Below, piece by piece: positions 16,342 through 24,586 of a DNA stretch of 64,000 bases (position 1 is its first letter; every line of letters begins with the position of its first letter). The notes beneath the pieces are model-generated. The model saw only the letters and a program-made list of their open reading frames with translations, searched no databases and was not told where the DNA came from. Source of the DNA: Labrys wisconsinensis (GTDB lineage: Bacteria > Pseudomonadota > Alphaproteobacteria > Rhizobiales > Labraceae). The position numbers and the translations under genes are program-made. The stretch covers positions 1 to 64,000 of the forward strand of contig NZ_JAUSVX010000003.1 of assembly GCF_030814995.1 (NCBI RefSeq). The letters are read 5' to 3'.

Positions 16342-17313
16342 ATGACCTATCGGGCATGCCGGAACGGACTGGCGGCTGCGCTCGCGGCCGCGTTGCTGGC
16401 GGGCGCGCCGGGAACGGGACGCGCGGCGGCGCCGGAATCGAACGATCCGATCAAGATCGCGCTGTTCGACTGGACCAGCGTCAACCTCAACGCCAAGATC
16501 CTCGGCGGCATCCTGGAGAAGCTCGGCTACAGCGTCGAATATCCGACGGCCGACTATCTCTCCAGCCTGACCACCGGCCTGACCAATGGCGACCTCACGG
16601 TGGGCATGGAGTTCTGGGACACGACCGCCGGCGAGGCGATGAAGGCCTCCGACGCCACCGGCCAGACCGAGCGGCTGGGCAAGCTCGGGCCCAAGGCCAA
16701 GGAAGAGTGGTGGTATCCGCTCTACATGAAGGAGAAGTGCCCCGGCCTGCCCGACTGGCACGCCCTGCTCGACCCCAAATGCGCCGAGGCCTTCTCCACC
16801 CCGGACACGGCGCCCAAGGGCCGCTATCTCGGCGGGCCGGTGACCTGGGAAGGCTTCGACGACGAGCGCGTGGCGGCCTTGAAGCTGCCCTTCACCGTGA
16901 TCCATGCCGGCACGGACGGCGCCATGTTCGCCGAGCTCGATTCGGCCTATCAGCGCCAGGCGCCGATCATGCTGTGGATCTACTCGCCGCACTGGGCTCC
17001 GGCCAAGTTCAAGGGCGAGTGGGTGCAGTTTCCCGAATATGAGCCGGCCTGCTACACCGACCCGAAATGGGGCGTGAATCCGGACGCCAAGTATGACTGC
17101 GGCAAGCCGCACGGCGAGATCTGGAAATATTCCTGGAAAGGCCTGAAGGACAAGTGGCCGGTCGCCTACAAGGTGGCCAAGGCCTATACGATCGACACCG
17201 ACGAGCTCAACAAGATGAGCGGCGAGGTCGACCTGGACAACAAGACGATCGAAGACGTCGCCGCCGCCTGGATCGCCGCTCACGAGGCGGACTGGAAGGC
17301 CTGGGCGCAGTAG
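16342..17313 (+). CDS. ABC transporter substrate-binding protein, glycine betaine/choline type (OpuAC)
   Basis: The 323-residue protein has a signal peptide (to about residue 29, GRAAA) and an OpuAC-type domain. The start KIALFDWTSVNLNAKILGGILEKLGYSVEY and the aromatic-rich segments EEWWYPLYMKEK and MLWIYSPHW are typical of quaternary-amine binding proteins, which hold the ligand in a box of aromatic side chains. It works in the periplasm and delivers to the ATPase and permease encoded next. A GGGG-rich ribosome site precedes the ATG at 16342. The ligand (betaine, choline, carnitine or similar) is inferred. Confidence 0.87.
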   Translation: MTYRACRNGLAAALAAALLAGAPGTGRAAAPESNDPIKIALFDWTSVNLNAKILGGILEKLGYSVEYPTADYLSSLTTGLTNGDLTVGMEFWDTTAGEAMKASDATGQTERLGKLGPKAKEEWWYPLYMKEKCPGLPDWHALLDPKCAEAFSTPDTAPKGRYLGGPVTWEGFDDERVAALKLPFTVIHAGTDGAMFAELDSAYQRQAPIMLWIYSPHWAPAKFKGEWVQFPEYEPACYTDPKWGVNPDAKYDCGKPHGEIWKYSWKGLKDKWPVAYKVAKAYTIDTDELNKMSGEVDLDNKTIEDVAAAWIAAHEADWKAWAQ

Positions 17314-17327
17314 CGCAGCGAAGCGAC

Positions 17328-17348
17328 GGGCCCGCCCGCGGCGGGCCC
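17328..17348 (+). terminator. GC-rich hairpin after the binding-protein gene
   Basis: GGGCCCGCC-CGC-GGCGGGCCC forms a perfect 9-bp stem with a 3-base loop, 15 bases after the binding-protein stop. It has no T-run. It lies inside the operon, so it more likely protects the upstream mRNA from 3' decay or causes partial attenuation than ends transcription. Confidence 0.6.
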
Positions 17349-17381
17349 CTCCCCGACGCTCGACCCATGAGGCCTGCAGCC

Positions 17382-18455
17382 ATGACGACGACCGCGGCTC
17401 CCGCCGCCACCCCCGCGGAGCGACCGGTCAAGCTCGCCTGCCGCGGCGTGTGGAAGCTGTTCGGCCCGCGCGGACCTGAGTTCCTGGCCGCGCGGGGCGG
17501 CCGCGCCACGCCGGCCGAGCTCGCCGCCGCCAACCTCGTCGCGGCAGTGCGCGAGGCCACCCTCACCGTCCGCGAGGGCGAGATCTTCATCATCATGGGC
17601 CTGTCGGGCTCGGGCAAGTCGACGCTGCTGCGCTGCCTGTCGCGCCTGATCGAGCCGACCGCCGGCGCGGTCGAGTTCGACGGCCGCGACCTGCTGGCCG
17701 CCGGCCCGGCGGAGCTGATCCAGCTGCGCCGCCACAAGATGGGCATGGTGTTCCAGAACTTCGCGCTGCTGCCGCATCTCACCGTGCTGGAGAACGTCGC
17801 CTTTCCCCTCGCCGTCCAGGGCGTGCCGCGCGCGGCCCGCACGGCGAGGGCGCAGGAAATGGTCGAGCTGGTCGGCCTGGCGCGGCGCGAGGGCGCCTAT
17901 CCCCGCGAATTGTCGGGCGGCCAGCAGCAGCGCGTCGGCATCGCCCGGAGCCTGGCGGTCAAGCCCGAGCTCTGGTTCCTGGACGAGCCCTTCTCGGCGC
18001 TCGACCCGCTGATCCGCCGCGAGATGCAGGATGAATTGCTGCGCCTGCAGAAGGCGTTGAAGAAGACCATCGTCTTCATCACCCACGATTTCGACGAGGC
18101 GATCCGTCTCGCCGACCATGTGGCGATCATGAAGGACGGGGCCATCATCCAGATCGGCACGCCCGAGGACCTGGTGATGAGCCCGGCCACCGACTATGTC
18201 GCCGAGTTCACCCGCGACGTGCCGCGCGCCAAGGTGGCGTCCGCCGCCAGCCTGATGCGGCCGGCCTCTCACGGGCTCGTCCATGCCGCCAGTGTGGCGC
18301 GCGAGGCGAAGGTGGCGAGCTTCGCGGCCGAGATCGTCGCGGCCGGAGCGCCCTTCGGCGTGCGCGACGGGGCTGGCACGCTGGTCGGGGAGGTGACGCC
18401 GGCCGCCGTCGTCGCCCTGCTCGCCGGCGCGCCGGCCGGGAGGGCGGCGGCTTGA
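17382..18455 (+). CDS. ABC transporter ATP-binding protein, ProV/OpuAA type
   Basis: The 357-residue protein has Walker A GLSGSGKST, the signature LSGGQQQRVGIARSL, Walker B LWFLDEPFSALD and the H-loop FITHDFDEA. Like ProV, it has an extra N-terminal segment before Walker A (residues 30-55) and a degenerate CBS-like C-terminal tail (about 275-357). It energises uptake at the inner membrane. The ATG at 17382 has TGAGG upstream; an ATG at 17367 is the alternative. Its stop overlaps the next gene's start by 4 bases (TTGA), so translation is probably coupled. Confidence 0.9.
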   Translation: MTTTAAPAATPAERPVKLACRGVWKLFGPRGPEFLAARGGRATPAELAAANLVAAVREATLTVREGEIFIIMGLSGSGKSTLLRCLSRLIEPTAGAVEFDGRDLLAAGPAELIQLRRHKMGMVFQNFALLPHLTVLENVAFPLAVQGVPRAARTARAQEMVELVGLARREGAYPRELSGGQQQRVGIARSLAVKPELWFLDEPFSALDPLIRREMQDELLRLQKALKKTIVFITHDFDEAIRLADHVAIMKDGAIIQIGTPEDLVMSPATDYVAEFTRDVPRAKVASAASLMRPASHGLVHAASVAREAKVASFAAEIVAAGAPFGVRDGAGTLVGEVTPAAVVALLAGAPAGRAAA

Positions 18456-20428
18456 CCAGCCTCGCCGACGCCCGCCCTCTGCCGGCGCGCCTGCCGCTCG
18501 GTCCCTGGCCGCTCGCCTGGATCGCGGCACTCGCCCTCACCCTCGGCCTCTATCTCGGCCGCGACACGCTCGCCTGGGCCAATCTCTGGCCCGACGACCA
18601 CGTCGTGCCCTTCGCCCCATGGCTGACGGCGCTGATGGCCTGGATCAAGGCCAATCTGAGCTGGCTGACGCGCGGCATCACCGCGGTGCTCGACGTGCCG
18701 CTGCAAGTCGCCTTCGGCCTGATTGCCAAGGGCGCCAGGATCGGCACCGGCGCCGATGCGGTGGTGCTGCCCACCCTGTCCTGGGTCGGCATCGTCGCCG
18801 CTGCCGCCGTCGCCGGCCATGCCGCCGGCGGCTGGCGGCTCGCCGCCCTGGTCGGGGGCTGCCTCCTCTACATCGCCCTGTTCGGCCAATGGCAGTCGGC
18901 CATGCTGACGCTGGCGCTGATCCTCGTCGCGGTGCCGCTCTGCGTCCTCGCCGGCCTCGTCGTCGGCATCCGGGCCTGGCGATCACCGGCTCTCGAGCGC
19001 CTGGTGGTAACGCCGACCCTCGACCTGATGCAGACCATCCCGACCTTCGCCTATCTCCTGCCGATGCTGATCCTGTTCGGCAACAGCCCGGTCTCGGCGA
19101 TGCTCGCCACCGCGATCTTCGCCACCCCGCCGATGGTGCGCGCCACCATCGTGGCGCTGCGGCGCGTGCCGGCCGAGCTCCGCGATTTCGGCGTGATGGC
19201 CGGCTGCACGCCGCGCCAGCAGCTCTGGCGCGTGCTGATCCCGACCGCCCGGCCGATGCTGATGCTCGGCGTCAACCAGGTGATCATGCTGGCGCTGAAC
19301 ATGGTGATCATCTCCTCGATGATCGGCGCCGGCGGGCTCGGCTACGACGTACTGCTGGCGCTCAGGGCGCTCAAGATCGGCCAGGGCATGGAGGCGGGCC
19401 TGGCCATCGTCGTGCTGGCCATCGCGCTCGACCGCCTGTCCCAGGCCTTCGCCCGCCGCCGGCCGGTGGCGGCCAGGCCCGGCGCCGGGCTCCTGGGGCA
19501 CCACGCCCATCTCGCCCTGGCGCTCGCCGCCCTCGCGGTCACCACCCTGGCGAGCCTCGCCTTTCCCGCGCTGGCCAAGCTCCCGGCCTCGCTCACGGTC
19601 TCGACCGCGCCGCTGTGGAAGGCCGGCGTCGACTGGATCACGCAGCACTTCTTCGACACGATCGAGCTCTTCCGCGTCGCCCTGCTGGCCCATGTGCTCA
19701 ACCCGGCCCGCGCCTTCTGCGAGAATTTTCCCTGGGCGGGCGCCGTGCTGCTGCTGGGACTGGCGGGCTACCGGCTCGGCGGGCTGCGCCTCGCCCTGCT
19801 GGCGACGGTGCTGACCACCTTCTGCGCCGCCACGGGACTGTGGCAGAAGACCATGGCGACGGTCTATCTCTGCGGCCTCTCGACCGTGGTCGCCGCGCTG
19901 ATCGGCATCCCCATCGGCATCCTGTGCGCGCGCAGCGACCGGATCGACCGGCTGGTCGCCCCGGTCATCGACACGCTGCAGACGCTGCCCTCGTTCTGCT
20001 TCATCATCCCGGTGGTGATGCTGTTCCGGGTCGGCGACGTCACGGCGCTGATCGCCACGGTGGCCTTCGCGGTGGTGCCGGCGGTGCGCTACACCAATCA
20101 CGGCCTGCGCCAGGTGCCGCCGGCGCTGACGGAGGCGGCCACCATGTCGGGCTGCACCCCGGCCCAGACCTTCTGGCGGGTGAAGCTGCCGATGGCGCTG
20201 CCCGAGATCATGCTCGGCCTCAACCAGACCATCCTCCTGTCGCTGAGCATGATCATCATCTGCGCCATGATCGGCACGCGCGACCTCGGCCAGGAAGTGT
20301 TCATCGCCCTGGCCAAGGCGGATGCCGGCCGCGGCCTCGTCGCGGGCCTGGCCATCGCCTGCATCGGCATCGTCGCCGACCGGCTGATCGGCGGCGCCGG
20401 CGCCCGGGCCCGCGCCCGGCTGGGATAG
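18452..20428 (+). CDS. Fused double ABC permease, betaine/proline type
   Basis: At 658 residues this is about twice a normal ProW. It holds two complete permease domains. The first has its coupling (EAA) loop around ELRDFGVMAGCTPRQQLWRVLIP, the second around ALTEAATMSGCTPAQTFWRVKLP. Each is flanked by its own membrane helices, which replaces the usual homodimer with a single chain. The start is TTG in a TTGA overlap with the ATPase gene. The two halves resemble each other but differ enough to suggest an old duplication. It completes the binding protein-ATPase-permease operon. Confidence 0.88.
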   Translation: MTSLADARPLPARLPLGPWPLAWIAALALTLGLYLGRDTLAWANLWPDDHVVPFAPWLTALMAWIKANLSWLTRGITAVLDVPLQVAFGLIAKGARIGTGADAVVLPTLSWVGIVAAAAVAGHAAGGWRLAALVGGCLLYIALFGQWQSAMLTLALILVAVPLCVLAGLVVGIRAWRSPALERLVVTPTLDLMQTIPTFAYLLPMLILFGNSPVSAMLATAIFATPPMVRATIVALRRVPAELRDFGVMAGCTPRQQLWRVLIPTARPMLMLGVNQVIMLALNMVIISSMIGAGGLGYDVLLALRALKIGQGMEAGLAIVVLAIALDRLSQAFARRRPVAARPGAGLLGHHAHLALALAALAVTTLASLAFPALAKLPASLTVSTAPLWKAGVDWITQHFFDTIELFRVALLAHVLNPARAFCENFPWAGAVLLLGLAGYRLGGLRLALLATVLTTFCAATGLWQKTMATVYLCGLSTVVAALIGIPIGILCARSDRIDRLVAPVIDTLQTLPSFCFIIPVVMLFRVGDVTALIATVAFAVVPAVRYTNHGLRQVPPALTEAATMSGCTPAQTFWRVKLPMALPEIMLGLNQTILLSLSMIIICAMIGTRDLGQEVFIALAKADAGRGLVAGLAIACIGIVADRLIGGAGARARARLG

Positions 20429-20471
20429 ATCGTAAAACCCGATCCGAAACTAAGACCTTTGGGGGGACGCA

Positions 20472-20717
20472 ATGCGCGGTATGAAAACCCTGGGCTGGCA
20501 TATGTCCATTGCCGCCGTCTGCGTGATCGCCTTTGCCCTTGGTGCGAATGCGGGCGGCAGGGCTGTGAGGGAGAACGATCCCGCGGCCTGCAAGGAAAAC
20601 CGCAAGGAATTCTGTCCGCAAAGCGTTCCTGGAAAAGCCGCTCCTTGCCTGCGCCAGCACATGGCCAAGCTCACCCTGGCCTGCCAGGCCAAGATCCGGG
20701 CCATCCCGCCGAAGTGA
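20472..20717 (+). CDS. Small periplasmic cysteine-rich repeat protein
   Basis: The 81-residue product has a signal peptide (MRGMKTLGWHMSIAAVCVIAFALGANA). Its mature domain has the pattern C-x7-C-x10-C-x10-C (AACKENRKEFC...PCLRQHMAKLTLAC), which I recognise as a single cysteine-rich repeat found in small exported proteobacterial proteins. It has a strong ribosome site (GGGGGGA) 5 bases before the ATG. A hairpin after the stop suggests it is a single-gene unit. Function unknown. Confidence 0.75.
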   Translation: MRGMKTLGWHMSIAAVCVIAFALGANAGGRAVRENDPAACKENRKEFCPQSVPGKAAPCLRQHMAKLTLACQAKIRAIPPK

Positions 20718-20724
20718 TCAGACC

Positions 20725-20744
20725 GCTGTGCCCTATGGCACAGC
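20725..20744 (+). terminator. Hairpin after the cysteine-rich gene
   Basis: GCTGTGCC-CTAT-GGCACAGC is a perfect 8-bp stem with a 4-base loop, 7 bases after the stop. There is no clear T-run afterwards, so termination strength is uncertain. Confidence 0.45.
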
Positions 20745-20820
20745 CCGCGGGTCGCATTCTGGACCATCTGCGGTAGCCGGCTGCCTCGCGCGGCCGGGTT
20801 CAGGACCGCGGAGCCGGACG

Positions 20821-21045
20821 ATGACCGAGTACGAATGCGCCGCCTGCTTCGGCAGCGGCATGCTGGCCGCGGGCGACGAGCTCTTTCCCGAGCTGGCCTG
20901 CCGGCATTGCGGCGGTGCCGGCTGCCTCGAGGATACGTCGACACCCCGCGAGCGCCCGTCGCCCGGGGCGCCCGGCGCTCTCGTCGAGCGCGGCGCTCAC
21001 ATCGTGGCGCCGACCTGCCAGGGCACGAACTCGTTGGTGCCGTAG
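20821..21045 (+). CDS. Mini zinc-finger protein with two CxxCxGxG motifs (uncertain)
   Basis: The 74-residue frame begins MTEYECAACFGSGM and contains CAACFGSG and CRHCGGAG. Both fit the CxxCxGxG knuckle of the DnaJ zinc domain, and together they could bind one zinc. After residue 40 the sequence is low in character and overlaps 49 bases of the convergent dehydratase gene. The motif pair is unlikely by chance, so I list it as a possible small gene. The ribosome site (GAGCCGGA) is only fair. Confidence 0.42.
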   Translation: MTEYECAACFGSGMLAAGDELFPELACRHCGGAGCLEDTSTPRERPSPGAPGALVERGAHIVAPTCQGTNSLVP

Positions 21046-22529
21046 CCGAGCGCCTCGGACTTGGAGGGCTCGCCCGAGGCGACCGCCAGGATCTTCTCGA
21101 AAATCTCGGCGCCCTTGTCCTGGATCGACACCCCGTCCAGCACGTCGCCGCAATTGATGTCCATGTCCTCCTCCATGCGGCGATACATGTCGGAATTGGT
21201 GGCGAGCTTGATCGAGGGCGTCGGCTTGCAGCCATAGGCCGAGCCGCGGCCGGTGGTGAAGCAGAGGATATTGGCCCCGCCCGCCACCTGGCCGGTGGCC
21301 GAGACCGGGTCGTAGCCGGGCGTGTCCATGAAGACGAAGCCCTTCTCCCGCACCTGCTCGGCATATTCGTAGACCGCGTTGAGCGTGGTCGTGCCGCCCT
21401 TGGCGGCGGCGCCGAGGGATTTCTCCAGGATGGTGGTGAGGCCGCCGGCCTTGTTGCCGGGGGAAGGATTGTTGTCCATCGAGCCGTCGTTCCTGGCGGT
21501 GTAGGCCTCCCACCACTTGATGCGCTCGATCAGCTTCTCCGCCACGGCCCGGTCACGGGCACGGCGGGTCAGGAGATGCTCGGCGCCGTAGATCTCCGGC
21601 GTCTCCGACAGGATGGCCGTGCCGCCGTGATGCACGAGGAGATCGGCCGCCGCCCCGAGCGCCGGATTGGCGGTGATGCCGGAATAGCCGTCAGAGCCGC
21701 CGCACTGCAGCGCCAGGATCAGCTCGGAAGCCGGGATGGTCTCGCGCTTGACCTGATTGACCAGCGGCAGCATGGCCTTGATGCGCTCGACCCCGGCCTC
21801 GATCGTCTTGCGGGTGCCGCCGGTGTCCTGGATGGTCATGGTCTGGAAATGATCGCCCTCGACGATGCGGTACTCGTCCTTCATCCGGCCGATCTGGAAC
21901 ACCTCGCAGCCGAGCCCGACCAGCAGCACGGCGCCGACATTCGGATTGGTGGCATAGCCCCACTGGGTCCGCTTCACCATCTCGAACCCTTCGCCCTTGG
22001 CCGCCATGCCGCAGCCGGTGCCGTGCACGAAGGGCACGACGCCGTCGACGTTCGGGAATTCCTTGAGGATGTCCGACTGGTTGAAGGCATCCGCCATGAA
22101 GCGGGCGACAGAGGCCGAGCAGTTGACGCTGGTCAGGATCGCCACGTAATTGCGCGTGCCGGCCGAGCCGTTCGGCCGGCGATAGCCCTGGAACGTCGCC
22201 TGCTTCTCCAGCGGCAGGATGTCCTCCGCGCGGGCATCCTGGCCGATGGCGTAATCGCGGTCGAAGGCGTGGAACACGCAGTTGTGGCTGTGGACATGGG
22301 CGCCCGGCGCGATCGGCTCGGAGGCAAAGCCGATGATCTGCCCGAACTTGACCACCGGCGCCCCTTCTGCGATCGGCGCCACCGCCATCTTGTGGCCCTT
22401 GGGCACGCGGGCCGTGGCGACGACGCCGTCGGGCAGCGGCGATCCCTGGTCGATCACGTCGACGGCCACCACGACATTGTCCCGCGGGTTGAGGCGCAGG
22501 GTGCGGGGCATGCGGGGAACGATGGTCAT
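20997..22529 (-). CDS. UxaA family sugar-acid dehydratase (altronate/galactarate type)
   Basis: The 510-residue protein has an N-terminal SAF-type domain (to about residue 95) and the UxaA catalytic domain. Conserved segments include GYRRPNGSAGTRNYVAI, FVHGTGCGM, LALQCGGSDGYSGITANPALG and FTTGRGSAYG. These enzymes dehydrate sugar acids such as altronate, galactarate or related compounds to 2-keto-3-deoxy acids, using an iron or Fe-S site. It is divergent from a GntR regulator and close to an aldo/keto reductase that could supply the upstream oxidation. The exact sugar acid is not readable. Confidence 0.9.
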   Translation of the reverse strand: MTIVPRMPRTLRLNPRDNVVVAVDVIDQGSPLPDGVVATARVPKGHKMAVAPIAEGAPVVKFGQIIGFASEPIAPGAHVHSHNCVFHAFDRDYAIGQDARAEDILPLEKQATFQGYRRPNGSAGTRNYVAILTSVNCSASVARFMADAFNQSDILKEFPNVDGVVPFVHGTGCGMAAKGEGFEMVKRTQWGYATNPNVGAVLLVGLGCEVFQIGRMKDEYRIVEGDHFQTMTIQDTGGTRKTIEAGVERIKAMLPLVNQVKRETIPASELILALQCGGSDGYSGITANPALGAAADLLVHHGGTAILSETPEIYGAEHLLTRRARDRAVAEKLIERIKWWEAYTARNDGSMDNNPSPGNKAGGLTTILEKSLGAAAKGGTTTLNAVYEYAEQVREKGFVFMDTPGYDPVSATGQVAGGANILCFTTGRGSAYGCKPTPSIKLATNSDMYRRMEEDMDINCGDVLDGVSIQDKGAEIFEKILAVASGEPSKSEALGYGTNEFVPWQVGATM

Positions 22530-22553
22530 GATGTCAATCCTGGGGCGCGTGCT

Positions 22554-22585
22554 TTGACAGCTCGCTCAAACTGACTAACATGTTA
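22554..22585 (+). promoter_or_regulatory. Promoter with a palindromic operator at the -10
   Basis: A perfect -35 box TTGACA (22554-22559) is followed after 16 bases by TAACAT (22576-22581) as -10. The -10 lies within the perfect 10-base palindrome TAACATGTTA (22576-22585). Transcription would begin within a few bases of the ATG at 22588, implying a leaderless or near-leaderless mRNA. A dimeric repressor there would block the promoter. Confidence 0.55.
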
Positions 22586-22587
22586 CT

Positions 22588-23307
22588 ATGTCTGGCCAGG
22601 ACAAGAAAGCCTTGAGTTACGAATTCCTGTCCCCTCTCGGTCTGACCAGTCGCGGCGGCACCACCGAGCGCGTCCAGGCCGTGCTGCGCGAGGCGATCGT
22701 CGATTCGGAGCTGGCGCCGGGCGCCTCGCTCGACAAGCAGGCGATCTGCGACCGGCTGGGCGTGTCCCGCTTCCCGGTCTCCGAGGCGCTGGGGCGGCTG
22801 CAGGCCGAAGGGCTGGTGGAGATCCTGCCCCAGCGGGGCACGCGCGTCACCCGCATCCGCATCGCCGACGTGCGCCAGAGCATCTTCATCCGCCGCGCTC
22901 TGGAGGCCGAGACGGTGCGCATGCTCGCCCGCGCCCCGGCGCCGGCGCTGGTCGCCGCGCTCGAGCGCAACATGCGCTACCAGCGCACCGCGGTCGAGGC
23001 GGAGGACCGGCGCGGCTTCCATGCGCTCGACCTGGAGTTCCACCAGATCCTGCTCGACGCGCTCGCCTATGGCCGGGTCAGGACCATCGTCGAGTCCGCC
23101 CGGGCGAGCCTGGAGCGCGTGCGGCGGCTGCTGACCTCGTCGCGGCGCATCGCCATGACGCTCGCCGAGCACGAGGCCGTCGTCGCCGCGCTGCTGGCCC
23201 GGGATGCCAGGGCCGCGGGCCAGGCGATGGAGACGCATCTCGACGCCGTCATCACCGAGCTCATCGCCGTGGCCTCGACCAAGCCCGGCCTGTTCGAAGA
23301 TCTCTAA
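22588..23307 (+). CDS. GntR family regulator (FadR/FCD subfamily)
   Basis: The 239-residue protein has the winged helix SLDKQAICDRLGVSRFPVSEALGRLQAEGLVEI (about residues 48-80) and a C-terminal FCD helical domain with DLEFHQILLDALAYGRV and EHEAVVAALLARDARAAGQAMETHL. It is divergent from the UxaA-type dehydratase and followed by the aldo/keto reductase. It is the likely repressor of this sugar-acid module, probably relieved by a pathway acid. The palindrome at 22576-22585 lies in the shared 58-base control region. Confidence 0.88.
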   Translation: MSGQDKKALSYEFLSPLGLTSRGGTTERVQAVLREAIVDSELAPGASLDKQAICDRLGVSRFPVSEALGRLQAEGLVEILPQRGTRVTRIRIADVRQSIFIRRALEAETVRMLARAPAPALVAALERNMRYQRTAVEAEDRRGFHALDLEFHQILLDALAYGRVRTIVESARASLERVRRLLTSSRRIAMTLAEHEAVVAALLARDARAAGQAMETHLDAVITELIAVASTKPGLFEDL

Positions 23308-23408
23308 GAGCAAAGCGCGTTTGGACGGAAACGCTGCTTTGCTCCAACTCTTTGTTTCGACGCGTCTTTGCGATGCCTGGCGAGTCCGCCAAATCGCAAA
23401 ACGCTTAG
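23308..23408. repeat. Rhizobial-type intergenic palindromic repeat
   Basis: GAGCAAAGC (23308-23316) pairs with GCTTTGCTC (23336-23344), and CGTTT pairs with AAACG inside, giving a nearly continuous stem of 14 bp. The following segment AACTCTTTGTTTCGACGCG and the terminal CGCAAAACGCTTAGC resemble, from memory, a palindromic repeat scattered between genes in many Rhizobiales. It lies between the GntR and aldo/keto reductase genes. It may act as a transcript-end or stability element. I see no second full copy here. Confidence 0.6.
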
Positions 23409-23436
23409 CTATCGACCACCACCACAGGGGACCAGC

Positions 23437-24477
23437 ATGACCGCCCGATCCTTCGGCACGCGCGCCTTCACCTCTCGCCTCGGCGCGCGGCTCGACTTCA
23501 CCGTGCTCGGCTTCGGCTCGGCCCCCGTCGCCAATCTCTACAGGGCGGTGAGCGAGGAGACGGCGGACCTCACCCTCACCGCCGCCTGGGACGTGGGCTG
23601 CCGTTACTTCGACACGGCGCCGCTCTACGGCCTGGGCCTGGCCGAGACCCGCCTCAACCGCTTCCTGCGCGGCAAGCCGCGCCAGGAGGTCGTCCTGTCG
23701 ACGAAGGTCGGGCGCCTGCTCCGGCTCTGCCGGCCCGAGGAACGCACCGGCATCGGCAAGTTCTTCGACACGCCCTCGCGCCGGGAAGTGTTCGACTATT
23801 CCTATGACGGGGTGATGCGCTCGGTGGAGTTCTCGCTGGAGCGCCTCGGGGTCGATGCGATCGACATCCTCTACGCCCATGACGTCGACATCTTCACCCA
23901 CGGCTCGAAGGAAGCGTCGGACCGGCGCATCGCCGAGCTGATGGACGGCGGCTACAGGGCGCTGGAGAAGCTGCGCGGCGAGGGCCTGGTCAAGGCGATC
24001 GGCGCCGGCATCAACGAATGGCAGGTCGCCGAGACGCTGGCCCGCGCCGGCGATTTCGACCTGTTCCTGCTGGCCGGCCGCTACACCCTCCTGGAGCAGG
24101 AGGCGCTGACCTCGTTCCTGCCGCTGTGCGTCGAGCGCGGCATCGGCGTCGTCCTGGGCGGGCCGTACAATTCGGGCATCCTCGCCAGCGGCCCGCGGCC
24201 CGGCGCCTTCTACAATTACGAGCCCGCGCCGGCGCATATCCTCGACCGCGTCGCCCGCATCGAACAGATCTGCGCCAGCCACAAGGTCCGCCTGGCCGAG
24301 GCGGCCTTGCGGTTCCCGCTCGGCCATCCCAACGTGGTGTCGGTCATCCCCGGCGGCCAGGCGGCGCACGAGGTGACGCGCAATGCCGAGATCATGGGCG
24401 CACAGATCCCGCAGGCGCTGTGGGAGGAGCTCAAGGCCGAGCGCCTCTTGCGCGAGGACGCCCCGGTGCCGGCCTGA
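23437..24477 (+). CDS. Aldo/keto reductase, D-threo-aldose (L-fucose) 1-dehydrogenase-like
   Basis: The 346-residue TIM-barrel protein shows the family's catalytic set: Asp and Tyr in FDTAPLYG, Lys in LSTKVG and His in LYAHDVD. The NADP-binding end is near SVIPGGQAAHEV. The segment VGRLLR and overall length match aldose 1-dehydrogenases that oxidise L-fucose or D-arabinose to a lactone. With the UxaA dehydratase and GntR protein it suggests a non-phosphorylating sugar-acid pathway, although lactonase and aldolase genes are absent here. CAGGGG precedes the ATG at 23437. Substrate is inferred. Confidence 0.85.
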   Translation: MTARSFGTRAFTSRLGARLDFTVLGFGSAPVANLYRAVSEETADLTLTAAWDVGCRYFDTAPLYGLGLAETRLNRFLRGKPRQEVVLSTKVGRLLRLCRPEERTGIGKFFDTPSRREVFDYSYDGVMRSVEFSLERLGVDAIDILYAHDVDIFTHGSKEASDRRIAELMDGGYRALEKLRGEGLVKAIGAGINEWQVAETLARAGDFDLFLLAGRYTLLEQEALTSFLPLCVERGIGVVLGGPYNSGILASGPRPGAFYNYEPAPAHILDRVARIEQICASHKVRLAEAALRFPLGHPNVVSVIPGGQAAHEVTRNAEIMGAQIPQALWEELKAERLLREDAPVPA

Positions 24478-24526
24478 TCGCTGCGGCAGCAGGCCGCGAT
24501 CGGGCGCGCCGGAGCGGCCCGCATGC

Positions 24527-24547
24527 GATCTACCGGATTGGTAGATC
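24527..24547. promoter_or_regulatory. Inverted repeat upstream of the sulfite reductase operon
   Basis: GATCTACC-GGATT-GGTAGATC is a perfect 8-bp dyad with a 5-base spacer, about 50 bases after the aldo/keto reductase stop. It could end that transcript (there is no T-run) or be an operator for the downstream operon. Confidence 0.4.
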
Positions 24548-24561
24548 TATGTTTCCCGTGT

Positions 24562-24586
24562 AAATAACATATGCATTGCGTTATTT
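24562..24586. promoter_or_regulatory. AAATAAC-N11-GTTATTT operator candidate
   Basis: AAATAAC (24562-24568) and GTTATTT (24580-24586) form a perfect 7-base dyad with an 11-base spacer, the size of a LysR-type site such as those bound by CysB-like activators. A consensus -35 box TTGACA follows at 24594-24599. The position upstream of sulfur-assimilation genes supports a role in their control. Confidence 0.5.

Noticed and set aside
22534-24369. 611-codon minus-strand frame
   Set aside because: It lies opposite the GntR and aldo/keto reductase genes, which have full catalytic and DNA-binding motifs; the frame itself has none.
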